Source: Pseudomonadota bacterium
Lineage (GTDB): Bacteria > Pseudomonadota > Gammaproteobacteria > Pseudomonadales > Oceanobacteraceae
NCBI GenBank assembly: GCA_023399105.1
Contig: JAEWQT010000136.1
Coordinates: 1 to 14,413 of the forward strand
Direction: 5' to 3'
Length of the DNA stretch: 14,413 bases
The notes under the pieces: model-generated
What the model saw: only the letters and a program-made list of their open reading frames with translations
The model's database searches: none
Told to the model about the DNA's origin: nothing
Part shown: piece by piece, positions 6,715 through 14,413 of the stretch
Position numbering within the stretch: the stretch's first letter is position 1
How the letters are laid out: the number at the start of each line of letters is the position of its first letter
Made by a program: the position numbers and the translations under genes

Positions 6715-6739
6715 CCCCGGTTTCGGTTGAAGGCCGGGG
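6715..6739 (+). other. G+C-rich inverted repeat after parB
   Basis: CCCCGG (6715-6720) and CCGGGG (6734-6739) could form a stem with a 13-base loop, and CACCC (6704-6708) can extend pairing toward the following GGGTG. There is no T-tract, so it is not a convincing intrinsic terminator. Its right arm overlaps the spacer of the atp promoter. It may attenuate read-through from parAB, or simply be G+C-rich spacer. Confidence 0.3.
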
Positions 6740-6762
6740 GGTGAGTCAATATAATCACCGCG
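6727..6762 (+). promoter_or_regulatory. sigma70-type promoter of the atp operon
   Basis: TTGAAG (6727-6732), a 17-bp spacer and a perfect TATAAT (6750-6755) form a near-consensus sigma70 promoter in the 166-bp gap between parB and atpI. The predicted start is near 6762, giving a leader of about 47 bases. The discriminator (CACCGC, 6756-6761) is G+C-rich, the kind associated with growth-rate or ppGpp-responsive promoters, which suits an ATP synthase operon; that regulation is inferred. A consensus TTGACA further upstream (6681-6686) has no matching -10. Confidence 0.75.
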
Positions 6763-6808
6763 CTTTTGCGTCAGCTAACCCGCAAATCGTCCAGAGTGGA
6801 GCATCAGG

Positions 6809-7177
6809 TTGTCATCAGTACCGCGCCCACCCGTGCACCGGATTGTCTTGTTACAGCTGGTTCTGACGCTGTTGGCCGGAGCCATCGCGGCGTTGCACAG
6901 CCAGGTAGCGGCTGCATCAGCTTTGTTGGGTGGGATCGCCTGTGCGGCCCCCAACGCCTACTTTGTCTGGCGTGCCTTTCGTTTTCGCGGTGCGCGCTAT
7001 GCCGGCAAAGTGGCTGCTGAGTTTTACCAGGGCGAAGCCTGGAAGTTTATTCTGACTGGCCTGATGTTTGCCGTTATTTTCAGTCAGAACTGGCCGCTGA
7101 ATTATTTCGCGCTGTTTGCAGGCTTTGTGACAGTGCAGCTGGGACATCTGTTCTCGGCAAAAATTGCGAATTTTTAA
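6809..7177 (+). CDS. atpI: ATP synthase subunit I (AtpI)
   Basis: A 122-residue membrane protein with four hydrophobic segments (about 10-28, 33-50, 75-92 and 98-115), the length and topology of gammaproteobacterial AtpI (about 126 residues). AtpI is a non-stoichiometric accessory protein that helps assemble the c-ring and is not part of the finished enzyme. Family landmarks are LLGGIACAAPNAYFVWRAFRFRGAR, and the EFYQGEAWKFILT stretch between helices 2 and 3. The start is read as TTG (6809-6811) because GGAG (6798-6801) lies 7 bases before it, and there is no better ATG or GTG nearby. A rare start codon would keep expression low relative to the structural subunits. It is the first gene of the operon, 23 bp before atpB. 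Confidence 0.93.
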   Translation: MSSVPRPPVHRIVLLQLVLTLLAGAIAALHSQVAAASALLGGIACAAPNAYFVWRAFRFRGARYAGKVAAEFYQGEAWKFILTGLMFAVIFSQNWPLNYFALFAGFVTVQLGHLFSAKIANF

Positions 7178-7197
7178 CCCTTTGGAACTGAGAGTGA

Positions 7198-8103
<906 letters not shown>

Positions 8104-8110
8104 TACGGAA

Positions 8111-8403
<293 letters not shown>

Positions 8404-8405
<2 letters not shown>

Positions 8406-8441
8406 GTAGGTGCGGCCTGCGGGTCGCTTGTCTACCTACTT
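8404..8441 (+). other. Intercistronic stem-loop, atpE-atpF
   Basis: An 8-bp perfect outer stem pairs AAGTAGGT (8404-8411) with ACCTACTT (8434-8441). Inside it, GCGGCC (8412-8417) pairs with GGTCGC (8422-8427) through one G-U, closing a 4-base loop. The first two bases of the outer stem are the last two of the atpE stop codon. Only a short TTT run overlaps its end, so full termination is unlikely. Processing, 3' protection of atpE mRNA, or partial attenuation are more likely. Confidence 0.7.
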
Positions 8442-8468
8442 TAACGTAATGGCAAGAGGTGAATCACT

Positions 8469-8939
8469 GTGAATATGAACCTGACCATTTTGGGTCAAAT
8501 GATTGCCTTTGCGATTTTCGTCTGGTTCTGCATGAAGTTCGTATGGCCACCGCTGGTCGGTGCCATGCGCGAACGCCAGGAGAAAATTGCAGAAGGTCTC
8601 GATGCCGCTAACCGCGCTGCCCGTGATCTGGAACTGGCCCAGGAAAAAGCCACTTCTCAGATGCGTGAAGGCAAAGAAAAAGCAGCCGAGATCATCGAAC
8701 AGGCTAACAAGCGCGCCAACCAGATTATCGATGAGGCTAAAGAAGCCGCTCGTGCTGAAGGTGCCCGTCTGGTAGCCGCTGCTCAGGCCGAGGTCGAGCA
8801 GGAAGTGAACCGCGCTAAAGAAACTCTGCGTAAGCAGGTGTCTGAACTGGCTGTTGCCGGTGCAGCGAAGATTCTTGGCAAGTCAGTCGATGCAGGCGCC
8901 CATGGCGATCTGCTGAATAAATTAGCTGACGAGCTCTGA
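8469..8939 (+). CDS. atpF: ATP synthase Fo subunit b
   Basis: A 156-residue peripheral-stalk subunit, exactly the E. coli length. One N-terminal membrane helix (about 5-25, [22 protein letters not shown]) is followed by a long charged coiled-coil rich in Ala, Glu, Lys and Arg (about 30-125), and a C-terminal region ([17 protein letters not shown]) that contacts delta. It acts as a homodimer linking Fo subunit a to F1. The GTG start (8469-8471) preserves the family length and sits about 9 bases after GAGG (8456-8459); an ATG six bases downstream is the alternative. It follows the stem-loop after atpE, and atpH begins 11 bp after its stop. Confidence 0.98.
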   Translation: MNMNLTILGQMIAFAIFVWFCMKFVWPPLVGAMRERQEKIAEGLDAANRAARDLELAQEKATSQMREGKEKAAEIIEQANKRANQIIDEAKEAARAEGARLVAAAQAEVEQEVNRAKETLRKQVSELAVAGAAKILGKSVDAGAHGDLLNKLADEL

Positions 8940-8950
8940 GCGAGGTTTCC

Positions 8951-9487
8951 ATGGCTGAATTAACAACTCTCGCTCGGCCATACGCCAAAGCGGTGTTTGC
9001 TGAAGCACAAGAGAAAGGTGCACTGGATGCCTGGTCTGCGGATCTGGCACTGCTGGCGGCCTGTGTGGCCGAACAACAACTGGCAGCCTTCCTGCAGCAT
9101 CCTTCTCTGACTGCTCAACAGCAGGCACAGACGCTGATCGACGTATGTGGCGATAAGCTGAATGAAGCAGCCAAAAACCTGGTCGCTGTTCTGGCCGAAA
9201 ACAAGCGTCTGCTGCTGGTCGCGGAAATCTCTGCGTTGTACGAAGAGATGAAAGCCCAGCTGCAGAATACCGTGGATGTGGTGGTAACTTCCGCCCAGCC
9301 GCTGACTGACGAGCAGTCCAATAAGCTCGCGCAGGCGCTGAAAGCCAGACTGCAGTGTGACGTACGCATGACCAGCGAAGTTGATGAGTCTCTCATCGGC
9401 GGCGCCATCATTCGTGCCGGTGACCTGGTAATCGACGGCTCCGTAACCGGTAAGCTGGCGAAATTAGCCGAAGCGATGAAATCCTAA
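8951..9487 (+). CDS. atpH: ATP synthase F1 subunit delta
   Basis: A 178-residue soluble subunit (E. coli 177) sitting on top of F1, joining the alpha N-termini to the b dimer. The N-terminal six-helix domain opens with the conserved LARPYAKAVFAEA. The C-terminal part has NLVAVLAENKRL and ends with the signature VDESLIGGAIIRAGDLVIDGSVTGKLAKL. The ATG at 8951 follows the atpF stop by 11 bp, with GAGG at 8942-8945 as Shine-Dalgarno. No anomalies. Confidence 0.98.
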   Translation: MAELTTLARPYAKAVFAEAQEKGALDAWSADLALLAACVAEQQLAAFLQHPSLTAQQQAQTLIDVCGDKLNEAAKNLVAVLAENKRLLLVAEISALYEEMKAQLQNTVDVVVTSAQPLTDEQSNKLAQALKARLQCDVRMTSEVDESLIGGAIIRAGDLVIDGSVTGKLAKLAEAMKS

Positions 9488-9490
9488 TTT

Positions 9491-9496
9491 GAAGGA
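9491..9496 (+). promoter_or_regulatory. atpA: Shine-Dalgarno deciding the atpA start
   Basis: GAAGGA lies 8 bases before ATG 9505 but only 2 bases before the other in-frame ATG at 9499. Normal spacing therefore selects 9505, which also gives the family N-terminus [10 protein letters not shown] (E. coli MQLNSTEIS). Confidence 0.85.
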
Positions 9497-9504
9497 CGAT
9501 GCAC

Positions 9505-11049
9505 ATGCAGCAACTGAATCCATCTGAGATCAGTGAAGTCATCAAAAAACGCATCGAAAATCTCGATGTGACTTCACAAGCCCAGAACGAGGGCACCGTC
9601 GTATCCGTATCCGACGGTATCGTTCGTATCCATGGTCTTGCCGACGCTATGTACGGTGAGATGATTGAATTTGAAGGCGGCGTTTACGGCCTGGCCATGA
9701 ACCTTGAGCGCGACTCTGTTGGCGCCGTGGTTCTGGGTGACTACAAGTCCCTGGCCGAAGGTCAGACCGCCAAGTGCACCAAGCGCATCCTCGAAGTACC
9801 GGTAGGCGAAGGCATGCTGGGTCGTGTGGTTGACGCTCTGGGCAACCCGATTGACGGCAAAGGCCCGCTGAACACCACCAAAACCTCTCCGGTTGAACGT
9901 GTTGCTCCCGGCGTTATTGCCCGTAAATCCGTAGACCAGCCGGTTGAGACTGGCTACAAAGCGGTTGACTCCATGGTACCGGTAGGCCGTGGCCAGCGTG
10001 AGCTGATCATCGGTGACCGTCAGACCGGTAAATCCGCTCTGGCCATCGACGCCATCATCAACCAGAAAGGCAAAGGCATTAAGTGTATCTACGTGGCCAT
10101 TGGTCAGAAGCAATCTTCCATTGCTAACGTAGTGCGCAAGCTGGAAGAGCACGGTGCTCTGGAACACACCATCATCGTAGCCGCCGGCGCTGCCGACCCG
10201 GCTGCCATGCAGTTCCTGGCTCCTTACTCTGGCTGTGCCATGGGTGAGTACTTCCTGGATCGCGGTGAAGACGCCCTGATCGTATACGATGACCTGACCA
10301 AACAAGCCTGGGCTTACCGTCAGATCTCCCTGCTGCTGAAGCGTCCTCCGGGCCGTGAAGCTTACCCGGGTGACGTATTCTATCTGCACTCCCGTCTGCT
10401 GGAACGTGCTTGCCGCGTAAACGCTGACTACGTAGAAAAGATGACCAACGGCGAAGTGAAAGGCAAAACCGGTTCCTTAACCGCACTGCCGATCATTGAA
10501 ACCCAGGGTGGTGACGTATCTGCGTTCGTTCCGACCAACGTAATTTCCATTACCGACGGTCAGATCTTCCTGGAAACCAACCTGTTCAACTCCGGTATCC
10601 GTCCGGCGATGAACGCGGGTATCTCTGTATCCCGTGTGGGTGGCGCTGCGCAGACCAAGATCATCAAGAAACTGGGCGGTGGTATCCGTCTGGCTCTGGC
10701 TCAGTACCGTGAACTGGCGGCGTTCGCTCAGTTTGCCTCTGACCTGGATGAAGCCACCCGTAAGCAGCTGGAACACGGCCGTGCGGTAACCGAGCTGATG
10801 AAGCAAGGTCAGTACGCTCCGATGTCTACTGCCAACATGGGTCTGGTACTGCTGGCTGCTAACGAAGGCTATCTGGCTGACGTTGAAGTGAACAAGATCA
10901 AATCCTTTGAAGCCGCTCTGCTGAGCTTCGCCAACAGCGAATACGCTGCTCTGATGGCGAAGATCAACGAAAAAGGCGACTACAACGGCGAGATCGAAGC
11001 CAGCCTGAAAGAGTGTATCGAGAAGTTCAAGAGCACTCAGGCCTGGTAA
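9505..11049 (+). CDS. atpA: ATP synthase F1 subunit alpha
   Basis: A 514-residue non-catalytic nucleotide-binding subunit (E. coli 513), three copies per F1. Domains in order are an N-terminal beta-barrel (about 25-95), the RecA-like nucleotide domain with Walker A GDRQTGKS near 170, ALIVYDD as Walker B, and a C-terminal helical bundle from about 380. SVSRVGG carries the arginine finger that reaches into the catalytic site of beta. Other signatures are [16 protein letters not shown] and [21 protein letters not shown]. The start was chosen at 9505 on Shine-Dalgarno spacing and family alignment, 17 bp after atpH. A G+C-rich stem-loop follows before atpG. Codon use is that of a highly expressed gene. 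Confidence 0.99.
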   Translation: MQQLNPSEISEVIKKRIENLDVTSQAQNEGTVVSVSDGIVRIHGLADAMYGEMIEFEGGVYGLAMNLERDSVGAVVLGDYKSLAEGQTAKCTKRILEVPVGEGMLGRVVDALGNPIDGKGPLNTTKTSPVERVAPGVIARKSVDQPVETGYKAVDSMVPVGRGQRELIIGDRQTGKSALAIDAIINQKGKGIKCIYVAIGQKQSSIANVVRKLEEHGALEHTIIVAAGAADPAAMQFLAPYSGCAMGEYFLDRGEDALIVYDDLTKQAWAYRQISLLLKRPPGREAYPGDVFYLHSRLLERACRVNADYVEKMTNGEVKGKTGSLTALPIIETQGGDVSAFVPTNVISITDGQIFLETNLFNSGIRPAMNAGISVSRVGGAAQTKIIKKLGGGIRLALAQYRELAAFAQFASDLDEATRKQLEHGRAVTELMKQGQYAPMSTANMGLVLLAANEGYLADVEVNKIKSFEAALLSFANSEYAALMAKINEKGDYNGEIEASLKECIEKFKSTQAW

Positions 11050-11056
11050 GTCCGGT

Positions 11057-11078
11057 GCCGCGCTGTAACAGGCGCGGC
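11057..11078 (+). other. Intercistronic stem-loop, atpA-atpG
   Basis: GCCGCGC (11057-11063) pairs perfectly with GCGCGGC (11072-11078) around an 8-base loop. There is no T-tract, so it is not a standard terminator. It sits 7 bases after the atpA stop and 27 bases before the atpG ATG, where synthesis must fall from three alpha to one gamma. Confidence 0.65.
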
Positions 11079-11105
11079 GGGATTCACTCAATCTAGGGCA
11101 GCTAT

Positions 11106-11966
11106 ATGGCAGTCGGAAAAGAGATTAAAGAGCAGATTTCGAGTGTGAAAAGCACGCAGAAAATTACCTCCGCGATGGAAAAAGTGGCGGTAAGTAAGAT
11201 GCGTCGCGCTCAGATGCGCATGCAGTCCAGTCGTCCTTACGCGGATAATATCCGTCGTGTGGTCGGACACCTGGCTTCTGCAGCCACTGAATCACGCCAT
11301 CGTTATCTGCAAGACCGCGACATCAAGCGTGTTGGCTATATCGTGGTGTCTTCCGACCGTGGTCTGTGCGGTGGTTTGAACAACAACCTGTTCAAACGCC
11401 TGGCACAGCAGGTAAAAGAGTGGAAAGAGCAAAACGTAGAAGTTGAATTCTGCGCCGTTGGTTCCAAAGCCAACCTGTTCTTCTCCAGCTTTGGTGGCAA
11501 TGTTGTGGCGTCACAATCCCATCTGGGTGACGCGCCGGAACTGGCCAGCCTGATCGGCTCGGTCAAAGTGATGCTGGATGCATTTGATGAGGGTCGTATC
11601 GACCGTTTGTACATCATGCACAATCGCTTTGTGAACACGATGACCCAACTGCCGGTGGCGGAACAATTACTCCCGTTGAAGGCAGTCGAAGACGATCTGA
11701 CCAAGAAACACTGGGACTACCTGTATGAGCCGGATGCAGAAACCATCATCGATGGTCTGCTGTTGCGCTACATCGAATCACAGGTGTACCAGGGTGTGGT
11801 GGAAAATAACGCCTGTGAGCAGGCTGCGCGTATGCTGGCGATGAAAAACGCCACCGATAACGCCGGCGGCATGATCAAAGAACTGAACCTGCTTTATAAC
11901 AAAGCACGTCAGGCTGCGATCACCCAGGAAATTTCAGAAATCGTTGGCGGTGCCGCGGCCGTTTAA
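11106..11966 (+). CDS. atpG: ATP synthase F1 subunit gamma
   Basis: A 286-residue central-stalk subunit (E. coli 287), one copy per F1, that rotates inside the alpha-beta hexamer. The N-terminal helix ([34 protein letters not shown]) and the C-terminal helix ([39 protein letters not shown]) form the coiled coil. The Rossmann-like middle starts with [24 protein letters not shown] (about 11095) is a modest Shine-Dalgarno, roughly 8 bases before the ATG. The gene ends 40 bp before atpD. Confidence 0.98.
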   Translation: MAVGKEIKEQISSVKSTQKITSAMEKVAVSKMRRAQMRMQSSRPYADNIRRVVGHLASAATESRHRYLQDRDIKRVGYIVVSSDRGLCGGLNNNLFKRLAQQVKEWKEQNVEVEFCAVGSKANLFFSSFGGNVVASQSHLGDAPELASLIGSVKVMLDAFDEGRIDRLYIMHNRFVNTMTQLPVAEQLLPLKAVEDDLTKKHWDYLYEPDAETIIDGLLLRYIESQVYQGVVENNACEQAARMLAMKNATDNAGGMIKELNLLYNKARQAAITQEISEIVGGAAAV

Positions 11967-11994
11967 GGCCCGGGAACACAGGTTATAAGGTTAA

Positions 11995-13401
<1,407 letters not shown>

Positions 13402-13404
13402 CCT

Positions 13405-13458
13405 GGCCGGGTCGGTAACTGCGTAATAACAAGGTTGCCGGCCTCCTCAGTCTGAGGA
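13405..13458 (+). other. Tandem stem-loops between atpD and atpC, second one pairing the atpC Shine-Dalgarno
   Basis: First element: GGCCGG (13405-13410) can pair with CCGGCC (13438-13443); an alternative stem is CGGTAAC (13413-13419) with GTTGCCG (13434-13440) through one G-U. Second element: TCCTCA (13444-13449) pairs with TGAGGA (13453-13458) over a 3-base loop. The right arm contains the GAGGA that serves atpC, 7 bases before its ATG, so ribosome access may be limited. Confidence 0.65.
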
Positions 13459-13465
13459 AAAGATT

Positions 13466-13894
13466 ATGGCGATTACCGTCCACTGCGATATCGTCAGCGC
13501 CGAAGAGAATCTGTTCTCCGGTCTGGTCGAGCGTGTGGTAGCCCGTGGTGCAATGGGTGAACTGGGTATTGAACCCGGTCACGCAGCGCTGCTGACCCCG
13601 CTGATCCCGGGTACTGTCCGTGTTGTAAAACAGGGCGGTGCAGAAGAGATTGTTTACGTCTCTGGCGGCTATCTGGAAGTGCAGCCGAACTCCGTCACCA
13701 TTCTGGCTGACACCGCTGTCCGTGCTGACAACCTCGATGAGGCTGCAGCGCTGGAAGCCAAGCGTCAGGCCGAACTGGCGATGGAAAGCAAAAGCGGCGA
13801 AATGGATTACTCCATGGCGTTGGCTCAGCTGGCCGAAGCAGTTGCACAGCTGCGTACCATCCAGCAGATCCGCGAAAAACTGGGCAAGGGTTAA
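13466..13894 (+). CDS. atpC: ATP synthase F1 subunit epsilon
   Basis: A 142-residue central-stalk subunit (E. coli 139) with an N-terminal beta-sandwich (about 1-86: [60 protein letters not shown]) and a C-terminal helical hairpin (about 88-140). It couples gamma to the c-ring and, by family knowledge, can inhibit ATP hydrolysis when the C-terminal helices extend. It is the last gene of the operon; an intrinsic terminator follows its TAA by about 24 bases. Its Shine-Dalgarno is in a short hairpin, which may set the low output needed for one copy per enzyme. Confidence 0.98.
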   Translation: MAITVHCDIVSAEENLFSGLVERVVARGAMGELGIEPGHAALLTPLIPGTVRVVKQGGAEEIVYVSGGYLEVQPNSVTILADTAVRADNLDEAAALEAKRQAELAMESKSGEMDYSMALAQLAEAVAQLRTIQQIREKLGKG

Positions 13895-13918
13895 GCTTCC
13901 CGGTTTGGCTGCGAAAGA

Positions 13919-13951
13919 AACCCGTACTGTTCTGCAGTGCGGGTTTTTTTT
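13919..13951 (+). terminator. Intrinsic terminator of the atp operon
   Basis: AACCCGTACTG (13919-13929) pairs with CAGTGCGGGTT (13935-13945), with one T-G wobble, over a TTCTG loop, and is followed by an uninterrupted run of eight T (13944-13951). This is a strong rho-independent terminator for the plus strand. The A-rich left flank is too short to make it a good bidirectional one. Confidence 0.95.
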
Positions 13952-14018
13952 ATATCTGCTGGAGCGTTATTAAAAGAACACTATGTTGCTGCAGATACAA
14001 AATTAATACGCACAAGTA

Positions 14019-14054
14019 CTGGAAAAACAAAAAAAAATTCGTATAGTACGCGCA
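14019..14054 (+). promoter_or_regulatory. Probable promoter of tRNA-Pro
   Basis: TATAGT (14042-14047, 5 of 6) is followed by a G+C-rich discriminator (ACGCGC), as is usual for tRNA genes under stringent control. The -35 (CTGGAA, 14019-14024) is poor, but the spacer and upstream DNA are strongly A/T-rich with an A9 run. Start near 14054, about 7 bases before the tRNA. Confidence 0.6.
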
Positions 14055-14060
14055 CAGAGT

Positions 14061-14137
14061 CGGAGTGTAGCACAGCCTGGTAGTGCACTGCGTTCGGGAC
14101 GCAGGGGTCGGAGGTTCGAATCCTCTCACTCCGACCA
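14061..14137 (+). tRNA. tRNA-Pro(CGG)
   Basis: A 77-base tRNA with a perfect 7-bp acceptor stem (CGGAGTG 14061-14067 with CACTCCG 14127-14133), discriminator A and encoded CCA (14135-14137). It has a GCAC/GTGC D-stem, a CTGCG/CGCAG anticodon stem and the T-loop TTCGAAT. The anticodon loop TTCGGGA places CGG at 14095-14097, so it reads proline CCG. C at position 1 paired with G72, and the D-loop and T-arm sequences, match E. coli proK closely. It stands alone between the atp terminator and a membrane-protein gene, with no clear intrinsic terminator after it. Confidence 0.98.
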
Positions 14138-14200
14138 ATTTTCTGAAAAATCCCCCATGCTTTATTCTTTACGCCTGTAACCGGCTGTTTAGCTATCAAC

Positions 14201-14209
14201 TGCTAAAAT
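14201..14209 (+). promoter_or_regulatory. Candidate extended -10 for the last gene
   Basis: TG-C-TAAAAT (14201-14209) fits an extended -10 (hexamer 5 of 6). No good -35 is seen 17 bp upstream. Transcription would begin near 14216, giving a leader of about 60 bases. Read-through from the tRNA promoter is an alternative. Confidence 0.35.
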
Positions 14210-14275
14210 TAACAGACCAATGTTTCTGTACGGCCATTTAATTGCCGTCACTCTTACTGATCCGGTCAGGTTCTG

Positions 14276-14413
14276 ATGCCCATACATCCCAGTCACCATT
14301 CCGAATGGCGTACTGCCCGCTTTGCCCTTATCGCGCTATCAGTGGTGATCATTCTGCTGGTCTGGCTGCCGTGGTTTTCCGCCTTCGGTGCCGGCATAGC
14401 CAATTATGTACCG
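14276..14413 (+). CDS. Unidentified membrane protein, N-terminal fragment (partial)
   Basis: Forty-six codons are open from ATG 14276 to the window edge. A hydrophilic, His-rich start (MPIHPSHHSEWRTAR) is followed by one strong hydrophobic segment (about 16-40, FALIALSVVIILLVWLPWF and on). This suggests a cytoplasmic N-tail and a membrane anchor. I do not recognise the family from this part. An AGG (14267-14269) lies about 6 bases before the ATG. It is not glmU, the gene that follows atpC in many relatives. Confidence 0.6.
   Translation, partial: MPIHPSHHSEWRTARFALIALSVVIILLVWLPWFSAFGAGIANYVP

Noticed and set aside
13953..13997. Inverted repeat TATCTGC ... GCAGATA after the atp terminator
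   Set aside because: Seven-bp arms separated by 31 bases in A/T-rich DNA; this could be chance, and no element with matching ends or an open frame lies between.

Overview
The window is a chromosomal segment of a gammaproteobacterium. The rsmG-parA-parB-atpIBEFHAGDC order is that of Pseudomonas, Oceanospirillales and relatives. The proteins read as closest to marine Oceanospirillales-type sequences, but that placement is inferred from reading alone. Almost everything is assignable to known families. I do not see a convincing new defence, mobile or CRISPR-like system. The less explained signals are regulatory and structural.

Left part (1-4055, all minus strand). Two consecutive leftward units are present. 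The distal one runs cytochrome b561, periplasmic PepSY protein, OmpR/PhoP-type response regulator, then a sensor kinase cut by the window edge. An 11-bp-phased direct repeat in front of the cytochrome gene looks like the binding box of this class of regulator, so the unit is probably autoregulated. The proximal one runs a YbfB/YjiJ-type MFS transporter, then a DODA/LigB-type ring-opening dioxygenase. A 24-bp imperfect palindrome fills the spacer of its likely promoter.

Divergent junction (4056-4221). This short region holds the MFS promoter, a heptanucleotide tandem repeat (about 4.7 copies of CTCCCGT) and the rsmG start region. The gene usually found before rsmG, mnmG, is absent, so the classical origin-proximal cluster has been broken here.

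Central and right part (4222-13894, plus strand). This holds rsmG (16S rRNA G527 methyltransferase), parA and parB (chromosome segregation), and a complete nine-gene F1Fo ATP synthase operon, atpI-B-E-F-H-A-G-D-C. A near-consensus sigma70 promoter with a G+C-rich discriminator precedes atpI, and a strong intrinsic terminator follows atpC. The c subunit has the proton-type ion site (Asp56 followed by Ala). G+C-rich stem-loops occupy three junctions where subunit stoichiometry falls: c to b, alpha to gamma, and beta to epsilon. The last one also pairs with the atpC Shine-Dalgarno.

Right end (13895-14413). After the terminator there is an AT-rich promoter region, a tRNA-Pro(CGG) gene with encoded CCA, and the first 46 codons of an unidentified membrane protein. 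glmU, the usual follower of atpC in many relatives, is not seen.
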